Assembly: GCF_000282495.1 (NCBI RefSeq)
Contig: NZ_AKJE01000087.1
Location: 1-64,000 of the forward strand
Origin: Pseudomonas sp. GM79
GTDB taxonomy: Bacteria > Pseudomonadota > Gammaproteobacteria > Pseudomonadales > Pseudomonadaceae
Direction of reading: 5' to 3'
DNA length: 64,000 bases
The position numbers and the translations under genes were made by a program. The notes under the pieces were generated by a model. It saw nothing but the letters and a program-made list of their open reading frames with translations. It was not told the origin of the DNA and did no database searches. Of the stretch, positions 42,663 to 52,199 are shown one piece after another; position 1 is the first letter of the stretch; each line of letters opens with the position of its first letter.

Positions 42663-43484
42663 ATGAGCGAGCTGGCGGATAAGGTCCAACAGGATTTGGT
42701 TGAGGCCATCGATAACGATGACCTGGTTCTGCCAACGTTACCGGAAGTGGCCCTGCAGATTCGCAAGGCCGCCGAAGACCCGGAAATCAGTGTCAGCACA
42801 CTGAGCAAAGTGATTGGCCGCGATACCGCGTTGTCGGCGCGCCTGATCAAAGTGGTCAATAGCCCGTTGCTGCGCGCAACCCAGGAAGTGACTGATCTGC
42901 ACACGGCCATCACCCGGCTGGGCGTCAATTACAGCAGCAACCTGGCCATCGGCCTGGTGATGGAACAGATCTTCAATGCCCGTTCCGAAGTGGTGGAACA
43001 GAAAATGCGCGAAGTCTGGCGCAAGAGCCTGGAGATCGCCGGCGTCAGCTATGCGCTGTGCCGCAGTTACACACAGCTCAAGCCTGATCAGGCCGCGCTC
43101 GGCGGGCTCGTGCATCAGATTGGTGTACTGCCGATCCTCACCTACGCCGAAGATCACTATGAATTGCTGTCTGACCCGGTCAGCCTCAACCATGTGATCG
43201 ACCGGATTCACCCGCTGCTCGGCGATAAATTGCTCAGGGTCTGGGAGTTTCCGGAAATGCTGGTGCAATTACCGGGGCTGTATCTGGATTTCAAGCGGCA
43301 ATCGGAACGGGTCGATTATGTCGATCTGGTGCAAGTGGCCAGCCTGTATTGCCACAAGGACACCGATCATCCACTGGCCCGTATTGATCCATTCAGCGTA
43401 CCGGCCTTCAAGAAGCTGGGGATCGATCCGGAGAACAAGGCGATGTGCAAGGATCTGGAAGAGTCGCGCTCGATGTTTTATTAG
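42663..43484 (+). CDS. HDOD domain protein
   Basis: A 273-residue cytoplasmic protein consisting of one HDOD domain (about 15–215): LPTLPEVALQIRKAAEDPEI, RDTALSARLIKVVNSPLLR, then ALGGLVHQIGVLP. HDOD proteins resemble HD phosphohydrolases but usually lack catalytic residues and act in signalling. The canonical HD pair is replaced here (LVHQIG), so catalysis is unlikely. Ligand unknown. It follows ygfZ, and a REP doublet follows the stop. Confidence 0.87.
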   Translation: MSELADKVQQDLVEAIDNDDLVLPTLPEVALQIRKAAEDPEISVSTLSKVIGRDTALSARLIKVVNSPLLRATQEVTDLHTAITRLGVNYSSNLAIGLVMEQIFNARSEVVEQKMREVWRKSLEIAGVSYALCRSYTQLKPDQAALGGLVHQIGVLPILTYAEDHYELLSDPVSLNHVIDRIHPLLGDKLLRVWEFPEMLVQLPGLYLDFKRQSERVDYVDLVQVASLYCHKDTDHPLARIDPFSVPAFKKLGIDPENKAMCKDLEESRSMFY

Positions 43485-43502
43485 TCGAGACCGCAGCGCC
43501 CC

Positions 43503-43587
43503 CTTCGCGAGCAAGCCCGCTCCCACAGTTGACCGAGTTCTTCATGGAGAATTGCGATCGAATGTGGGAGCGGGCTTGCTCGCGAAG
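43503..43587. repeat. REP doublet 3 (CTTCGCG…/…CGCGAAG outer ends)
   Basis: Reverse unit 43503–43526 and forward unit 43564–43587 with a spacer that starts AGTTGACCGAGTTC, nearly the same as that of doublet 2. It lies between the convergent HDOD and tctE genes. Confidence 0.92.
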
Positions 43588-43611
43588 AGGCCAGCCCAGA
43601 CACAAAAAAAA

Positions 43612-44997
43612 CTATCCTGCGATAAAACTCACCCGCACCTTCAACCCCGCCCGCTCGCCATCATGCAGGCTGATCTGCGCCAGGTGGGCGCGGCAGATCT
43701 CGCCGACGATGGCCAATCCCAGTCCCGATCCGGCCACCTGTTCGTTACGCCGATAAAAACGCTCGAACACCCGATCCCGCTCTTCAAGGGGAATTCCCGG
43801 GCCATCGTCCTCGACCTCCAGCACCGCTGGCGCCATGACCCGCAGGATCACATTGCCGCCCGGCGGCGTGTGGGCCAGCGCGTTGTCCACCAGGTTACTC
43901 AACAGTTCATTCAACAATGTCGGCTCGCCACGCAGCCACACCGGTTCGTCGGCTTCCAGCGCCAGCGCCACGCCACGCGCATGGGCCAGCGGCGCCATGG
44001 CCATGCCCAGCTCACGGGCCAACTGACTGAGGTCGAGCAACTGCGCGCCGCCCTCGGCGATTGCCCGGGCACCATTCTCGACCCGTGCCAGCGAAAGCAA
44101 TTGATTGGCCAGATGGGTCAGGCGATCCGTGCCTTGGGCGGCGGTTTCCAGGGTGCTGCGCCAGGTTTCGGGTTCGTTCGACCGCATACCCAATTCGAGC
44201 CGTGCCTTGAGCGCCGCTAACGGAGTACGCAATTCGTGGGCGGCGTCGGCGATGAACTGCGCCTGGCGCTCGAACTGTCCGCGCAAACGCTCGGTAAAAT
44301 GATTGAGCGCACGCACCAGCGGCCCCAACTCATGTTGCACTTCCACCAGGGGCAAGGGCCGCAAGTCATCGGGCTGACGTTCTTCCACCGCCGTGCGCAA
44401 GCGCTCCAGCGGACGCAGCGCCGCACTGACCGCAAACCACACCAGCAGCAGCGCACCGATCGCCAACATGCCCAGACGCAACAAGGTGTCGGCCATCAGG
44501 CTGCGAGCCATGCGGACCCGTGCCTCATCGGTTTCCGCCACGCGGATTTCCGCCATGCCGTTCATGTTCGGCTCGCTGACTGCTTTGAGCAGGCTGACCA
44601 CTCGCACGTTCTGCCCTTGATAGGTGGCGTTATAGAAACGCGCCAGCGCCGGATAATCATCGGTGCGCGGCGTTCCCGGCGGCGGTGCCGGCAGGTTTTC
44701 GTAGCCCGAGATCAGTTTCTGGTTGATGTCGTTGACCAGGTAAAAAATTCGCCCGGCACTGTCGTAGGCGAACGTATCGAGGGCCACGTAAGGCACGTTG
44801 GCGCTGAGGCTGCCGTCGCGCTGGGACAGGCCGGCGGCGATGGTCCGCGCCGAGGCCAGCAAGGTCCGGTCATAAGCAGTGTCGGCGGCTTCGCGACCGT
44901 TCCAGTAAGCGCTCAAACCACTGGCGAGCATCAACACCACCAACAGCAGCGCGAGGTTCCACAGCAGCCGCCAGCGCAGGCTGCTGAGCTTATGCAT
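43612..44997 (-). CDS. tctE: Sensor histidine kinase TctE
   Basis: A 461-residue inner-membrane kinase. The N-terminal transmembrane helix (WNLALLLVVLMLASGL) is followed by a periplasmic sensor of the TctE type (about 30–165), a second helix (LGMLAIGALLLVWFAV), HAMP, and a His-kinase core: H-box DAAHELRTPLAALK, N-box LVDNALAHTPPGG, and VEDDGPGIP and GSGLGLAIV. It senses tricarboxylates and phosphorylates TctD. Start MHKLSSLRWR overlaps the tctD end by eight bases. Confidence 0.93.
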   Translation of the reverse strand: MHKLSSLRWRLLWNLALLLVVLMLASGLSAYWNGREAADTAYDRTLLASARTIAAGLSQRDGSLSANVPYVALDTFAYDSAGRIFYLVNDINQKLISGYENLPAPPPGTPRTDDYPALARFYNATYQGQNVRVVSLLKAVSEPNMNGMAEIRVAETDEARVRMARSLMADTLLRLGMLAIGALLLVWFAVSAALRPLERLRTAVEERQPDDLRPLPLVEVQHELGPLVRALNHFTERLRGQFERQAQFIADAAHELRTPLAALKARLELGMRSNEPETWRSTLETAAQGTDRLTHLANQLLSLARVENGARAIAEGGAQLLDLSQLARELGMAMAPLAHARGVALALEADEPVWLRGEPTLLNELLSNLVDNALAHTPPGGNVILRVMAPAVLEVEDDGPGIPLEERDRVFERFYRRNEQVAGSGLGLAIVGEICRAHLAQISLHDGERAGLKVRVSFIAG

Positions 44998-45661
44998 CGC
45001 GGCTTTCCAGCAGATAGCCAAGGCCGCGGAAGGTCACGATGGCTACCGGTTGGCCGTCGAGTTTCTTGCGCAAGCGGTGAACATAGATTTCGATGGCATC
45101 GGGACTGGCCTCCTCGTCCAGGCCGAACACCTGGGCGGCCAGTTGTTCCTTGCTCATCACCCGACCGGGACGGGCGATCAGGGCCTCGAGCACCGCCTGC
45201 TCGCGGGAGGTCAGGGTCAGCAATTCTTCGCCAAGGGTAAAGCGCCGGGTGTCCAGATCATAGGCCAGCACGCCACAACGCTGCTGGCGTTCACCGCCAA
45301 GCACACTGCGGCGCAGCAAGGCTTTGACCCGGGCTTCGAGCTCTGTCAGTTCGAAAGGTTTGGCCAGGTAATCGTCAGCCCCAAGGTTCAGGCCATGGAC
45401 CCGATCCTTGACGTCGCTGCGGGCGGTCAGCATCAGCACCGGCAGGTTCTTGCCCCGGGCCCGCAAGCGCGCCAGCACTTCGAAGCCATCCATGCGCGGC
45501 AGGCCGACATCGAGGATCGCCACGGCGTATTCCTCGCTGCTCAAGGCCAGGTCGGCTGCCACACCGTCGTGCAGCACATCCACGGTCAGGCCGGTGCTCT
45601 TGAGCGCCTGGGCGACACTTTCGGCAAGCTGCAGGTGGTCTTCGACGAGCAGAACACGCAT
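44990..45661 (-). CDS. tctD: Response regulator TctD
   Basis: A 223-residue OmpR/PhoB-type regulator. Receiver domain: VEDH at the N-terminus, phospho-acceptor Asp in AVAILDVGLPRMDG near residue 51, TARSD, and KPFELTEL. DNA-binding winged helix: LTSREQAVLEALIARPGRVMSKEQL with DAIEIYVHRLRKKL. GAGGTAAAGATCC precedes the ATG. It is transcribed divergently from opdH and is the likely activator of opdH–tctCBA. Confidence 0.94.
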   Translation of the reverse strand: MRVLLVEDHLQLAESVAQALKSTGLTVDVLHDGVAADLALSSEEYAVAILDVGLPRMDGFEVLARLRARGKNLPVLMLTARSDVKDRVHGLNLGADDYLAKPFELTELEARVKALLRRSVLGGERQQRCGVLAYDLDTRRFTLGEELLTLTSREQAVLEALIARPGRVMSKEQLAAQVFGLDEEASPDAIEIYVHRLRKKLDGQPVAIVTFRGLGYLLESRDA

Positions 45662-45856
45662 GGATCTTTACCTCATTCAGGGATGGTCGACGCCATTCTT
45701 TGGCGCGGAGTTTACAGCCGCATCCGTCGCTGTGAAGCCCGAAAACCGTGAAAGTCAGCTGAAAGGTTAGCGAAAGGTTGGCCGGTTAGAGTCCAGCCAC
45801 GGACAGTTTCGACTGCCGTCGCTGTACGAAAAACGCCTCGAAGCGTTTTCGCCAAT

Positions 45857-45864
45857 AAGAACAA
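45857..45864 (+). promoter_or_regulatory. Hfq/Crc-type CA motif before opdH
   Basis: AAGAACAA fits the AANAAYAA pattern that Hfq and Crc bind in Pseudomonas mRNAs, four bases before the CGGAG ribosome-binding site. Binding there would block translation when preferred carbon sources are present. Short motif, so a chance match is possible. Confidence 0.5.
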
Positions 45865-45882
45865 TAAACGGAGTACGTCACC

Positions 45883-47175
45883 ATGCTGTCCATGCAGCTT
45901 CAGGCTCGCCCGCCTGTTCGTTTTTCCCGTCTCAGCCACACCGCCCTTGCCAGTGCCGCCGCCCTCGCCGGCTTTTCGCCGTTGAGCCAGGCTGCCTTCT
46001 TCGAAGACAGTACGGCAACCTTCGAAACCCGCAACATGTATTTCAACCGCGACTTTCGCGACGGCACCAGCGCCCAGCAATCCAAGCGGGACGAATGGGC
46101 CCAGGGGTTCATGCTCAATCTGCAATCGGGTTACACCGCCGGCACCGTGGGGTTCGGTGTCGATGCACTGGGCATGCTGGGGGTAAAACTCGATTCGAGT
46201 CCGGATCGCACCGGCACCGGCCTGTTGCCGACCCACGACGACGGTCGCGCGGCTGACGAGTATTCCAAGCTCGGACTGACCGGCAAAGTGAAAATCTCCG
46301 CCACGGAACTGAAAATCGGCAGCCTGATTCCGGAACTGCCGATCCTCAAACCCAACGACGGGCGCATTCTGCCGCAGACCTTTGAAGGCGGCCTGCTGAC
46401 CTCCAAAGAGATCAAGAACCTGACCTTCACCGGCGGGCGGCTGGAGAAAGCCAAGGACCGCGACAGCACCGACTTCGAGGACATCGCCCTCAACAACAAG
46501 AACAGCCGCTTCGCCGGTACCGTGGCCGGCAAGCACTTTGACTTTGGCGGCGTGGACTACAAGTTCACCGACAAGATCACCGGCAGCTACCACTTCGCCC
46601 AACTCGATGAAGTCTACAACCAGCACTTTATCGGCGTTGTCGCGTCGCAACCGTTCGGCCCCGGCACGTTCGGAACCGATCTGCGATTGGCCATCAGTGA
46701 CGACGAGGGCGCGGCCCGGGGCGGCAATATCGACAACAAATCCCTGAACGGTCTGGTGAGCTATGCCTTGAACGGGCATAAACTCAGCGCCGGCTATCAA
46801 CACATGTCCGGCGACAGTGCCTTCCCCTACGTCGATGGCAGCGATCCGTACCTGGTCAACTTCGTGCAAATCAACGACTTTGCCGGTGCCGAAGAACGCT
46901 CCTGGCAAGCGCGTTACGACTATGACTTCTCCAAACTCGGTATTCCGGGCCTGAGCTTCATGAGCCGTTACCTGAGCGGTGACAACATCAAGCTCAAGAA
47001 CGGTGATGAAGGCAAAGAGTGGGAACGCAACACCGAGATCAAATACGTCGTACAAAGTGGCGCCCTGAAAGATGTCGCCGTACGCCTGCGCAATGCCACC
47101 TACCGTTCCAACTACTCCGCTCGCGATGCCGATGAAGTGCGTCTGCTGGTGAGCTATAGCGTTGCACTTTGGTAA
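45883..47175 (+). CDS. opdH: OprD-family porin, tricarboxylate channel OpdH
   Basis: A 430-residue outer-membrane beta-barrel of the OprD family, with a signal peptide cut after SQA and a mature start FFEDSTATFETRNMYFNRDF typical of the family. It ends in VSYSVALW with the aromatic C-terminal residue that BAM recognises. The position between tctED and tctCBA matches P. aeruginosa OpdH, which takes up cis-aconitate and citrate. GGAG lies before the ATG. Confidence 0.92.
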   Translation: MLSMQLQARPPVRFSRLSHTALASAAALAGFSPLSQAAFFEDSTATFETRNMYFNRDFRDGTSAQQSKRDEWAQGFMLNLQSGYTAGTVGFGVDALGMLGVKLDSSPDRTGTGLLPTHDDGRAADEYSKLGLTGKVKISATELKIGSLIPELPILKPNDGRILPQTFEGGLLTSKEIKNLTFTGGRLEKAKDRDSTDFEDIALNNKNSRFAGTVAGKHFDFGGVDYKFTDKITGSYHFAQLDEVYNQHFIGVVASQPFGPGTFGTDLRLAISDDEGAARGGNIDNKSLNGLVSYALNGHKLSAGYQHMSGDSAFPYVDGSDPYLVNFVQINDFAGAEERSWQARYDYDFSKLGIPGLSFMSRYLSGDNIKLKNGDEGKEWERNTEIKYVVQSGALKDVAVRLRNATYRSNYSARDADEVRLLVSYSVALW

Positions 47176-47213
47176 TTCAGTACGTCCATAACAAAAATCC
47201 CAAGGAGACTTGA

Positions 47214-48191
47214 ATGAACCTGTCACTGCGTAAAGTTGCTCTGGCCGCTGGCGTCATGCTGTTCGCCGGCCAATTGATGGCCGAACCGAAACGCCCGGAA
47301 TGTATCGCCCCGGCCTCGCCAGGCGGCGGTTTCGACCTGACCTGCAAACTGGCGCAAAGCGCGCTGGTGAACGAAAAACTGCTGACCAAACCGATGCGCG
47401 TGACCTACATGCCCGGCGGTGTCGGCGCGGTGGCGTACAACGCGGTGGTCGCCCAGCGTCCTGCCGATGCTGGCACGCTGGTGGCGTGGTCCAGCGGTTC
47501 GCTGCTGAACCTGGCGCAAGGCAAGTTCGGTCGTTTCGATGAAACCAACGTTCGTTGGCTGGCCGCTGTTGGCACCAGCTATGGCGCCATCGCGGTGAAA
47601 AGCGATTCGCCTTACAAGACCCTGGACGATCTGGTTCAGGCGCTGAAGAAAGATCCGAGCAAAGTGGTGATCGGTTCCGGCGGCACCGTCGGCAGCCAGG
47701 ACTGGATGCAAACCGCACTGATCGCCAAGGCAGCCGGGATCAACCCGCGCGACCTGCGTTATGTCGCCCTCGAAGGCGGTGGTGAAATCGCCACCGCCCT
47801 GCTCGGTGGCCACATCCAGGTCGGCAGCACCGACATCTCCGACTCCATGCCACACATTCAGAGCGGCGACATGCGTCTGCTCGCGGTGTTCTCCGAGAAG
47901 CGTCTGGACGAGCCGGAAATGAAAGACATTCCGACGGCTAAAGAGCAGGGCTACGACATCGTCTGGCCGGTGGTTCGCGGCTTCTACCTCGGGCCAAAAG
48001 TCAGCGACGAAGACTACGCCTGGTGGAAAGACGCCTTCGACAAACTGCTCGCCTCCGAGGACTTCGCCAAGCTGCGCGATCAGCGTGAACTGTTCCCGTT
48101 CGCCATGACCGGCCCGGAGCTCGACACCTACGTGAAGAAGCAGGTCGCGGACTACAAAGTGCTGGCCAAAGAGTTCGGCCTGATCCAGTGA
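47214..48191 (+). CDS. tctC: Tripartite tricarboxylate transporter substrate-binding protein TctC
   Basis: A 325-residue periplasmic binding protein of the TTT family. Signal peptide MNLSLRKVALAAGVMLFAGQLMA; then the family features PASPGGGFDLTCKLAQ, YMPGGVGAVAYN and GSGGTVGSQDWMQ. It captures citrate-type acids and hands them to TctAB. CAAGGAG precedes the ATG. A hairpin follows it before tctB, which commonly gives the binding protein a higher expression than the membrane parts. Confidence 0.95.
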   Translation: MNLSLRKVALAAGVMLFAGQLMAEPKRPECIAPASPGGGFDLTCKLAQSALVNEKLLTKPMRVTYMPGGVGAVAYNAVVAQRPADAGTLVAWSSGSLLNLAQGKFGRFDETNVRWLAAVGTSYGAIAVKSDSPYKTLDDLVQALKKDPSKVVIGSGGTVGSQDWMQTALIAKAAGINPRDLRYVALEGGGEIATALLGGHIQVGSTDISDSMPHIQSGDMRLLAVFSEKRLDEPEMKDIPTAKEQGYDIVWPVVRGFYLGPKVSDEDYAWWKDAFDKLLASEDFAKLRDQRELFPFAMTGPELDTYVKKQVADYKVLAKEFGLIQ

Positions 48192-48210
48192 TCGCCTCTG
48201 TCTAGCGGCT

Positions 48211-48233
48211 ACGACCCTGGTTCTCGGGGTCGT
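48211..48233 (+). promoter_or_regulatory. Hairpin in the tctC–tctB gap
   Basis: ACGACCC and GGGTCGT form a stem with a 9-base loop but without a following T run. It could protect the tctC transcript from 3' decay or partly attenuate. Inferred. Confidence 0.4.
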
Positions 48234-48249
48234 GGCCCAGGAGTTCCTC

Positions 48250-48708
48250 ATGCTCATACAACGCATTTTTGCTTCGGTGCTGTTGCTGGCCTGTATCGGC
48301 CTGGCCCTGATGGCATGGCCGTATCAGGCGGCTTTTTCCTACGAACCGGTCGGGCCTCGGGCCTTCCCCCTGCTGATGCTCGGTCTGATGGGCCTGGCGT
48401 TGCTGTACATGGTGTTTCGACCGGCGCCGATCGTGCACAGCGACGATGACCCGAAACTGGACCGCGAAACCCTGAGCAAAATCGGCATCTGCGTGCTGCT
48501 TTTGCTGGTGTTCGCCGGGACCTTCGAACCTCTTGGCTTCATTGTCGCCAGCATTCTGATCGGCGTCCCGATGGCACGCCTGTATGGCGGCCGCTGGCTG
48601 CCCAGTACGGTGATCATCAGCCTGATGGCCATCGGTCTTTATCTGCTGTTCGACAAGTTGATGGACGTGCCACTGCCGCTGGGCGTGCTCGACGTTCTGG
48701 AGAACTGA
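48250..48708 (+). CDS. tctB: TctB small membrane subunit
   Basis: A 152-residue membrane protein with four predicted helices (LLLACIGLALMAWP, FPLLMLGLMGLALLYMVF, IGICVLLLLVFAGTF, and a C-terminal pair), typical of TctB of the tripartite tricarboxylate transporter. AGGAG lies six bases before the ATG at 48250. tctA starts one base after its stop. Confidence 0.9.
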   Translation: MLIQRIFASVLLLACIGLALMAWPYQAAFSYEPVGPRAFPLLMLGLMGLALLYMVFRPAPIVHSDDDPKLDRETLSKIGICVLLLLVFAGTFEPLGFIVASILIGVPMARLYGGRWLPSTVIISLMAIGLYLLFDKLMDVPLPLGVLDVLEN

Positions 48709-48709
48709 T

Positions 48710-50224
48710 ATGGATACTCTTGGCTATTTGGGTCAGGGCTTCGGCGTCGCGCTGAGCCCGTACAACCTGGTGACCGCGCTGTGCGGCACCCTGATCGGCA
48801 CCGTCGTCGGGCTGTTGCCCGGATTGGGTCCGATCAACGGCGTGGCCTTGCTGATTCCGATCGCATTCGCCCTCGGTCTGCCACCGGAGTCGGCGCTGAT
48901 CCTGCTGGCGGCGGTGTACCTGGGTTGCGAATACGGCGGCCGGATCAGCTCGATCCTGCTGAACATTCCGGGCGAAGCCTCCACCGTAATGACCACCCTC
49001 GACGGTTACCCGATGGCCCGCAAAGGCCTGGCCGGTGTAGCGCTGTCGCTGTCGGCGTGGAGTTCGTTCATCGGTGCGTTCATCGCGACCTGCGGCATGG
49101 TGCTGTTCGCCCCGTTGCTGGCGAAGTGGGCAATTGCCTTCGGCCCGGCGGAGTATTTCGTGCTGATGGTGTTTGCGATTGTCTGTCTCGGCGGCATGGC
49201 CGGCGACCGACCGCTCAAGACCTTCATTGCGGCGCTGATCGGTCTGTTTCTGTCGAGCGTCGGGATCGATGCCAACAGCGGCGTATACCGTTTCACCGGG
49301 GATAACATTCACCTGACGGACGGCATTCAATTCGTTGTGCTGGTATTGGGTCTGTTCTCCATCAGCGAAATCCTCCTTCTGCTGGAAAAAACCCACCGCG
49401 GCCAGGAAGCGGTGAAAGCCACCGGACGCATGATGTTCAACTTCAAGGAAGCTTCGGCGGTGTTCGTGGTGAACATCCGTTGCGGTTTACTGGGCTTCAT
49501 CATGGGCGTGTTGCCGGGTGCCGGTGCGACGCTGGCCAGCGCTGTGGCCTACATGACGGAGAAACGTATTGCCGGCGCCAAGGGCACGTTCGGACAAGGC
49601 GACATGCGCGGCCTCGCGGCGCCGGAAACCGCCATTGGTGGCGCCGCCTGCGGTGCACTGGTGCCGATGCTGACCCTCGGCGTTCCGGGTTCGGGTACGA
49701 CGGCGGTGATGATCGGCGCGTTGTCGCTATACAACATCACTCCTGGCCCGCTGTTGTTCCAGCAGCAACCGGATATCGTCTGGGGCCTGATCGCGTCGTT
49801 GTTCATCGCCAACGTGATGCTGGTGATCCTCAACATTCCGATGATCCGCATCTTTACCCGCATCCTCGCTGTGCCGAACTGGGCACTGGTGCCGGTGATC
49901 GCGATCATCACCGGGATCGGTGTCTACGCGGTCCATGCCACCACGTTCGACCTGTTCCTGATGATCGGCATCGGCATCTTCGGCTATATCTTGCGCAAGC
50001 TAGACTTCCCGTTGTCGCCCGTGCTGCTGGGCTTCATCCTCGGTGGCCTGATGGAACAAAACCTGCGTCGCGCCCTGTCGATTTCCAACGGTGCGCTGGA
50101 AATCCTCTGGTCGAGCCCAATCACGTTCGGTTGCTGGGTGTTGACTGCAATCATGTTGCTGATGCCGCTGCTGCGGATCTGGCGCAAACGTGCAGTCGCC
50201 CGGCGCGCTATCGCCGATGTCTGA
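48710..50224 (+). CDS. tctA: TctA large membrane subunit
   Basis: A 504-residue membrane protein with about 11–12 helices and the TctA signatures GLLPGLGPINGVALLIP and GVLPGAGATLASAVAYMTEK, a duplicated motif of the substrate path. It forms the channel part with TctB and uses the ion gradient. GGAGAACTGAT precedes the ATG. The AbrB-family gene overlaps its stop, so the transcript probably continues. Confidence 0.95.
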   Translation: MDTLGYLGQGFGVALSPYNLVTALCGTLIGTVVGLLPGLGPINGVALLIPIAFALGLPPESALILLAAVYLGCEYGGRISSILLNIPGEASTVMTTLDGYPMARKGLAGVALSLSAWSSFIGAFIATCGMVLFAPLLAKWAIAFGPAEYFVLMVFAIVCLGGMAGDRPLKTFIAALIGLFLSSVGIDANSGVYRFTGDNIHLTDGIQFVVLVLGLFSISEILLLLEKTHRGQEAVKATGRMMFNFKEASAVFVVNIRCGLLGFIMGVLPGAGATLASAVAYMTEKRIAGAKGTFGQGDMRGLAAPETAIGGAACGALVPMLTLGVPGSGTTAVMIGALSLYNITPGPLLFQQQPDIVWGLIASLFIANVMLVILNIPMIRIFTRILAVPNWALVPVIAIITGIGVYAVHATTFDLFLMIGIGIFGYILRKLDFPLSPVLLGFILGGLMEQNLRRALSISNGALEILWSSPITFGCWVLTAIMLLMPLLRIWRKRAVARRAIADV

Positions 50225-51257
50225 TCGCACCCCGTTCAAAAGCTGGTGGGGAACACCGCTGGTCGGTCTGCTGGGCGGTTACCTCGCCAGCCAGATCGGC
50301 TGGCCGCTACCGTGGATGGTCGGCTCGTTGCTGGCGATCATCCTGGTGCGCTGCCTGACTCCCTGGCAATTGGCGGAAATCCCTGGCGGGCGCAAGTGCG
50401 GCCAGTGGATCGTCGGCATCGGCATCGGCCTGCACTTCACTCCGGTGGTGATGGAGCAGGTGCTGAGCCACTTCGGTCTGATCTTCTTCGGTGCGTTGGT
50501 CACCAGCCTGTCCGCGGTGGTCGGGGTCTGGTTGATGCGGCGTACCGGGGAAGATCGCGCCACCGCATTCTTTTCCAGCATGCCCGGCGGCTCCGGGGAG
50601 ATGGTCAACCTCGGCGCGCGCAACGGCGCGGTGCTCAGCCGTGTTGCGGCGGGGCAGAGTTTGCGGGTGTTGGTGGTGGTGCTGTGTGTGCCGGCGGCGT
50701 TCAAATATCTATTGGGCGATGGTGTGCCGATCGCCCATGCCGGCAGCGTCGACTGGCGCTGGCTGGCGATTCTGTTCCCGGCGGGCGCCCTTGCCGCCTG
50801 GATCTGGGAGCGGCTGCGACAACCCAATCCCTGGCTGTTCGGACCGTTGCTGGTGAGTGCGGCGGTGAGCATTGGTTGGGACCTGCACATCGGTCTGCCC
50901 AATGGCGGCAGTCAGATCGGCCAGTGGCTGATCGGCAGTGGATTGGGTTGCCACTTCAATCGGCAGTTCTTCCGGCGGGCACCGTCCTTCATGGGCCGAA
51001 CCCTGCTCGGCACGGTGTTGACCATGTTGATCGCAACCCTGGCGGCATTGGGTTTGAGTGCGCTGACTCAGCTGGATCTGCGTTCGCTGACCTTGGGCAT
51101 GATGCCCGGCGGGATTGCCGAGATGAGTTTGACGGCGGAAACCCTGCAATTGTCGGTACCGTTGGTGACGGCGATGCAGGTGATGCGGTTGTTGTTTGTA
51201 TTGTTTCTGGCGGAGCCGTTGTTTCGGTATTGGAACCGGGAGCCGGATTCTCCCTGA
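50217..51257 (+). CDS. AbrB-family (PF05145) membrane protein
   Basis: A 346-residue protein with ten predicted helices in two repeated halves, each with GGYLASQIGWPLPWMVGSLL-like or FGPLLVSAAVSIGWDL-like motifs, and MPGGSGEMVNLG and MPGGIAEMSLTA at equivalent places. This is the membrane family often misnamed AbrB or ammonia monooxygenase; it is not the DNA-binding AbrB. The ATG at 50217 overlaps the tctA stop. Its location with tctCBA suggests a transport-related role. Function unknown. Confidence 0.82.
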   Translation: MSDRTPFKSWWGTPLVGLLGGYLASQIGWPLPWMVGSLLAIILVRCLTPWQLAEIPGGRKCGQWIVGIGIGLHFTPVVMEQVLSHFGLIFFGALVTSLSAVVGVWLMRRTGEDRATAFFSSMPGGSGEMVNLGARNGAVLSRVAAGQSLRVLVVVLCVPAAFKYLLGDGVPIAHAGSVDWRWLAILFPAGALAAWIWERLRQPNPWLFGPLLVSAAVSIGWDLHIGLPNGGSQIGQWLIGSGLGCHFNRQFFRRAPSFMGRTLLGTVLTMLIATLAALGLSALTQLDLRSLTLGMMPGGIAEMSLTAETLQLSVPLVTAMQVMRLLFVLFLAEPLFRYWNREPDSP

Positions 51258-51273
51258 TAGACCGAGTCGCCTG

Positions 51274-51357
51274 CTTCGCGAGCAAGCCTCGCTCCCACAT
51301 TAGACCGTGTATGTCTGGACAACTCGGTCTAATGTGGGAGCGGGCTTGCTCGCGAAG
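51274..51357. repeat. REP doublet 4 (CTTCGCG…/…CGCGAAG outer ends)
   Basis: Reverse unit 51274–51298, with one inserted base (AAGCCTCGCTCCCAC), and forward unit 51334–51357. The spacer has its own inverted symmetry (TTAGACCG… and …CGGTCTAA). It lies between the convergent AbrB-family and ung genes. Confidence 0.92.
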
Positions 51358-51377
51358 GGGCCCTCCCGATCAACGCA

Positions 51378-52070
51378 TCAAACCGACGGCAACCGCCACT
51401 CGATCGGCGTCTCGCCATTCTGCTCCAGAAACTTGTTCGCCCGACTGAAGTGCCCGCAGCCGAGGAAGCCGCGATAAGCGGACAGCGGCGACGGATGGAC
51501 CGAAGTCAGCACCAGGTGTTTGGTGGCATCGATGAGTTTCTGCTTGCTCTGGGCATGGGCGCCCCACAGCAGGAACACCAGATGTGGCTGATGCTCGCTG
51601 ACCACTTCGATAATCCGGTCGGTAAAATATTGCCAGCCCTTGCCCGCATGGGCGTTGGCATTCGCGCGTTCCACGGTCATGGTGGTGTTGAGCATCAACA
51701 CGCCCTGCTCTGCCCAACTCTGCAGGTAGCCATGGTTGGGAATGTCGATGTTCAGGTCGCGCTTCAACTCTTTGTAAATGTTCACCAGCGATGGCGGCGC
51801 CGGTACGCCTGGTTGCACCGAGAAGCACAACCCATGGGCCTGACCCGGGCCGTGGTAAGGGTCTTGACCGAGAATGACCACTTTGACCTTGTCCAGCGGC
51901 GTGGAATTGAGCGCGTTGAAAATCATCGGTCCAGGTGGATAGATCTCTTTGCCCGCCGCGCGTTCCTGTTGCAGGAATGTGCGCAACTCTGCCATGTAAG
52001 GCTGGTCGAATTCGGCACGCAGTGCCTCCTTCCAGCTCGGTTCGAGTTTGATACGGTCGTCAGCAGTCAT
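51378..52070 (-). CDS. ung: Uracil-DNA glycosylase
   Basis: A 230-residue family 1 UDG that removes uracil from DNA. Catalytic Asp is in the water-activating loop GQDPYHG, the uracil-binding FNALNSTP-like and LLWGAHAQSK strands follow, and the Leu-loop is HPSPLSAYRGF with the catalytic His. The start MTADDRIKLEPSW is chosen as the usual length; the frame is open 21 bases more. Single-gene unit. Confidence 0.97.
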   Translation of the reverse strand: MTADDRIKLEPSWKEALRAEFDQPYMAELRTFLQQERAAGKEIYPPGPMIFNALNSTPLDKVKVVILGQDPYHGPGQAHGLCFSVQPGVPAPPSLVNIYKELKRDLNIDIPNHGYLQSWAEQGVLMLNTTMTVERANANAHAGKGWQYFTDRIIEVVSEHQPHLVFLLWGAHAQSKQKLIDATKHLVLTSVHPSPLSAYRGFLGCGHFSRANKFLEQNGETPIEWRLPSV

Positions 52071-52199
52071 GGTTACATCCGGCAAAAACAATGGGGCGAA
52101 CCCTAGGAAACCCTATCTCCCTTGTCAATTGATCTGATACAGATCCAGCACTTTCCTATAGAGCGATCATACTAAACGCTCAATTTACCGATCGAGGTC

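Noticed and set aside
45712..47226. A 504-codon open frame antisense to opdH
   Set aside because: It is the complement of a certain porin gene and shows no family motif or good start.
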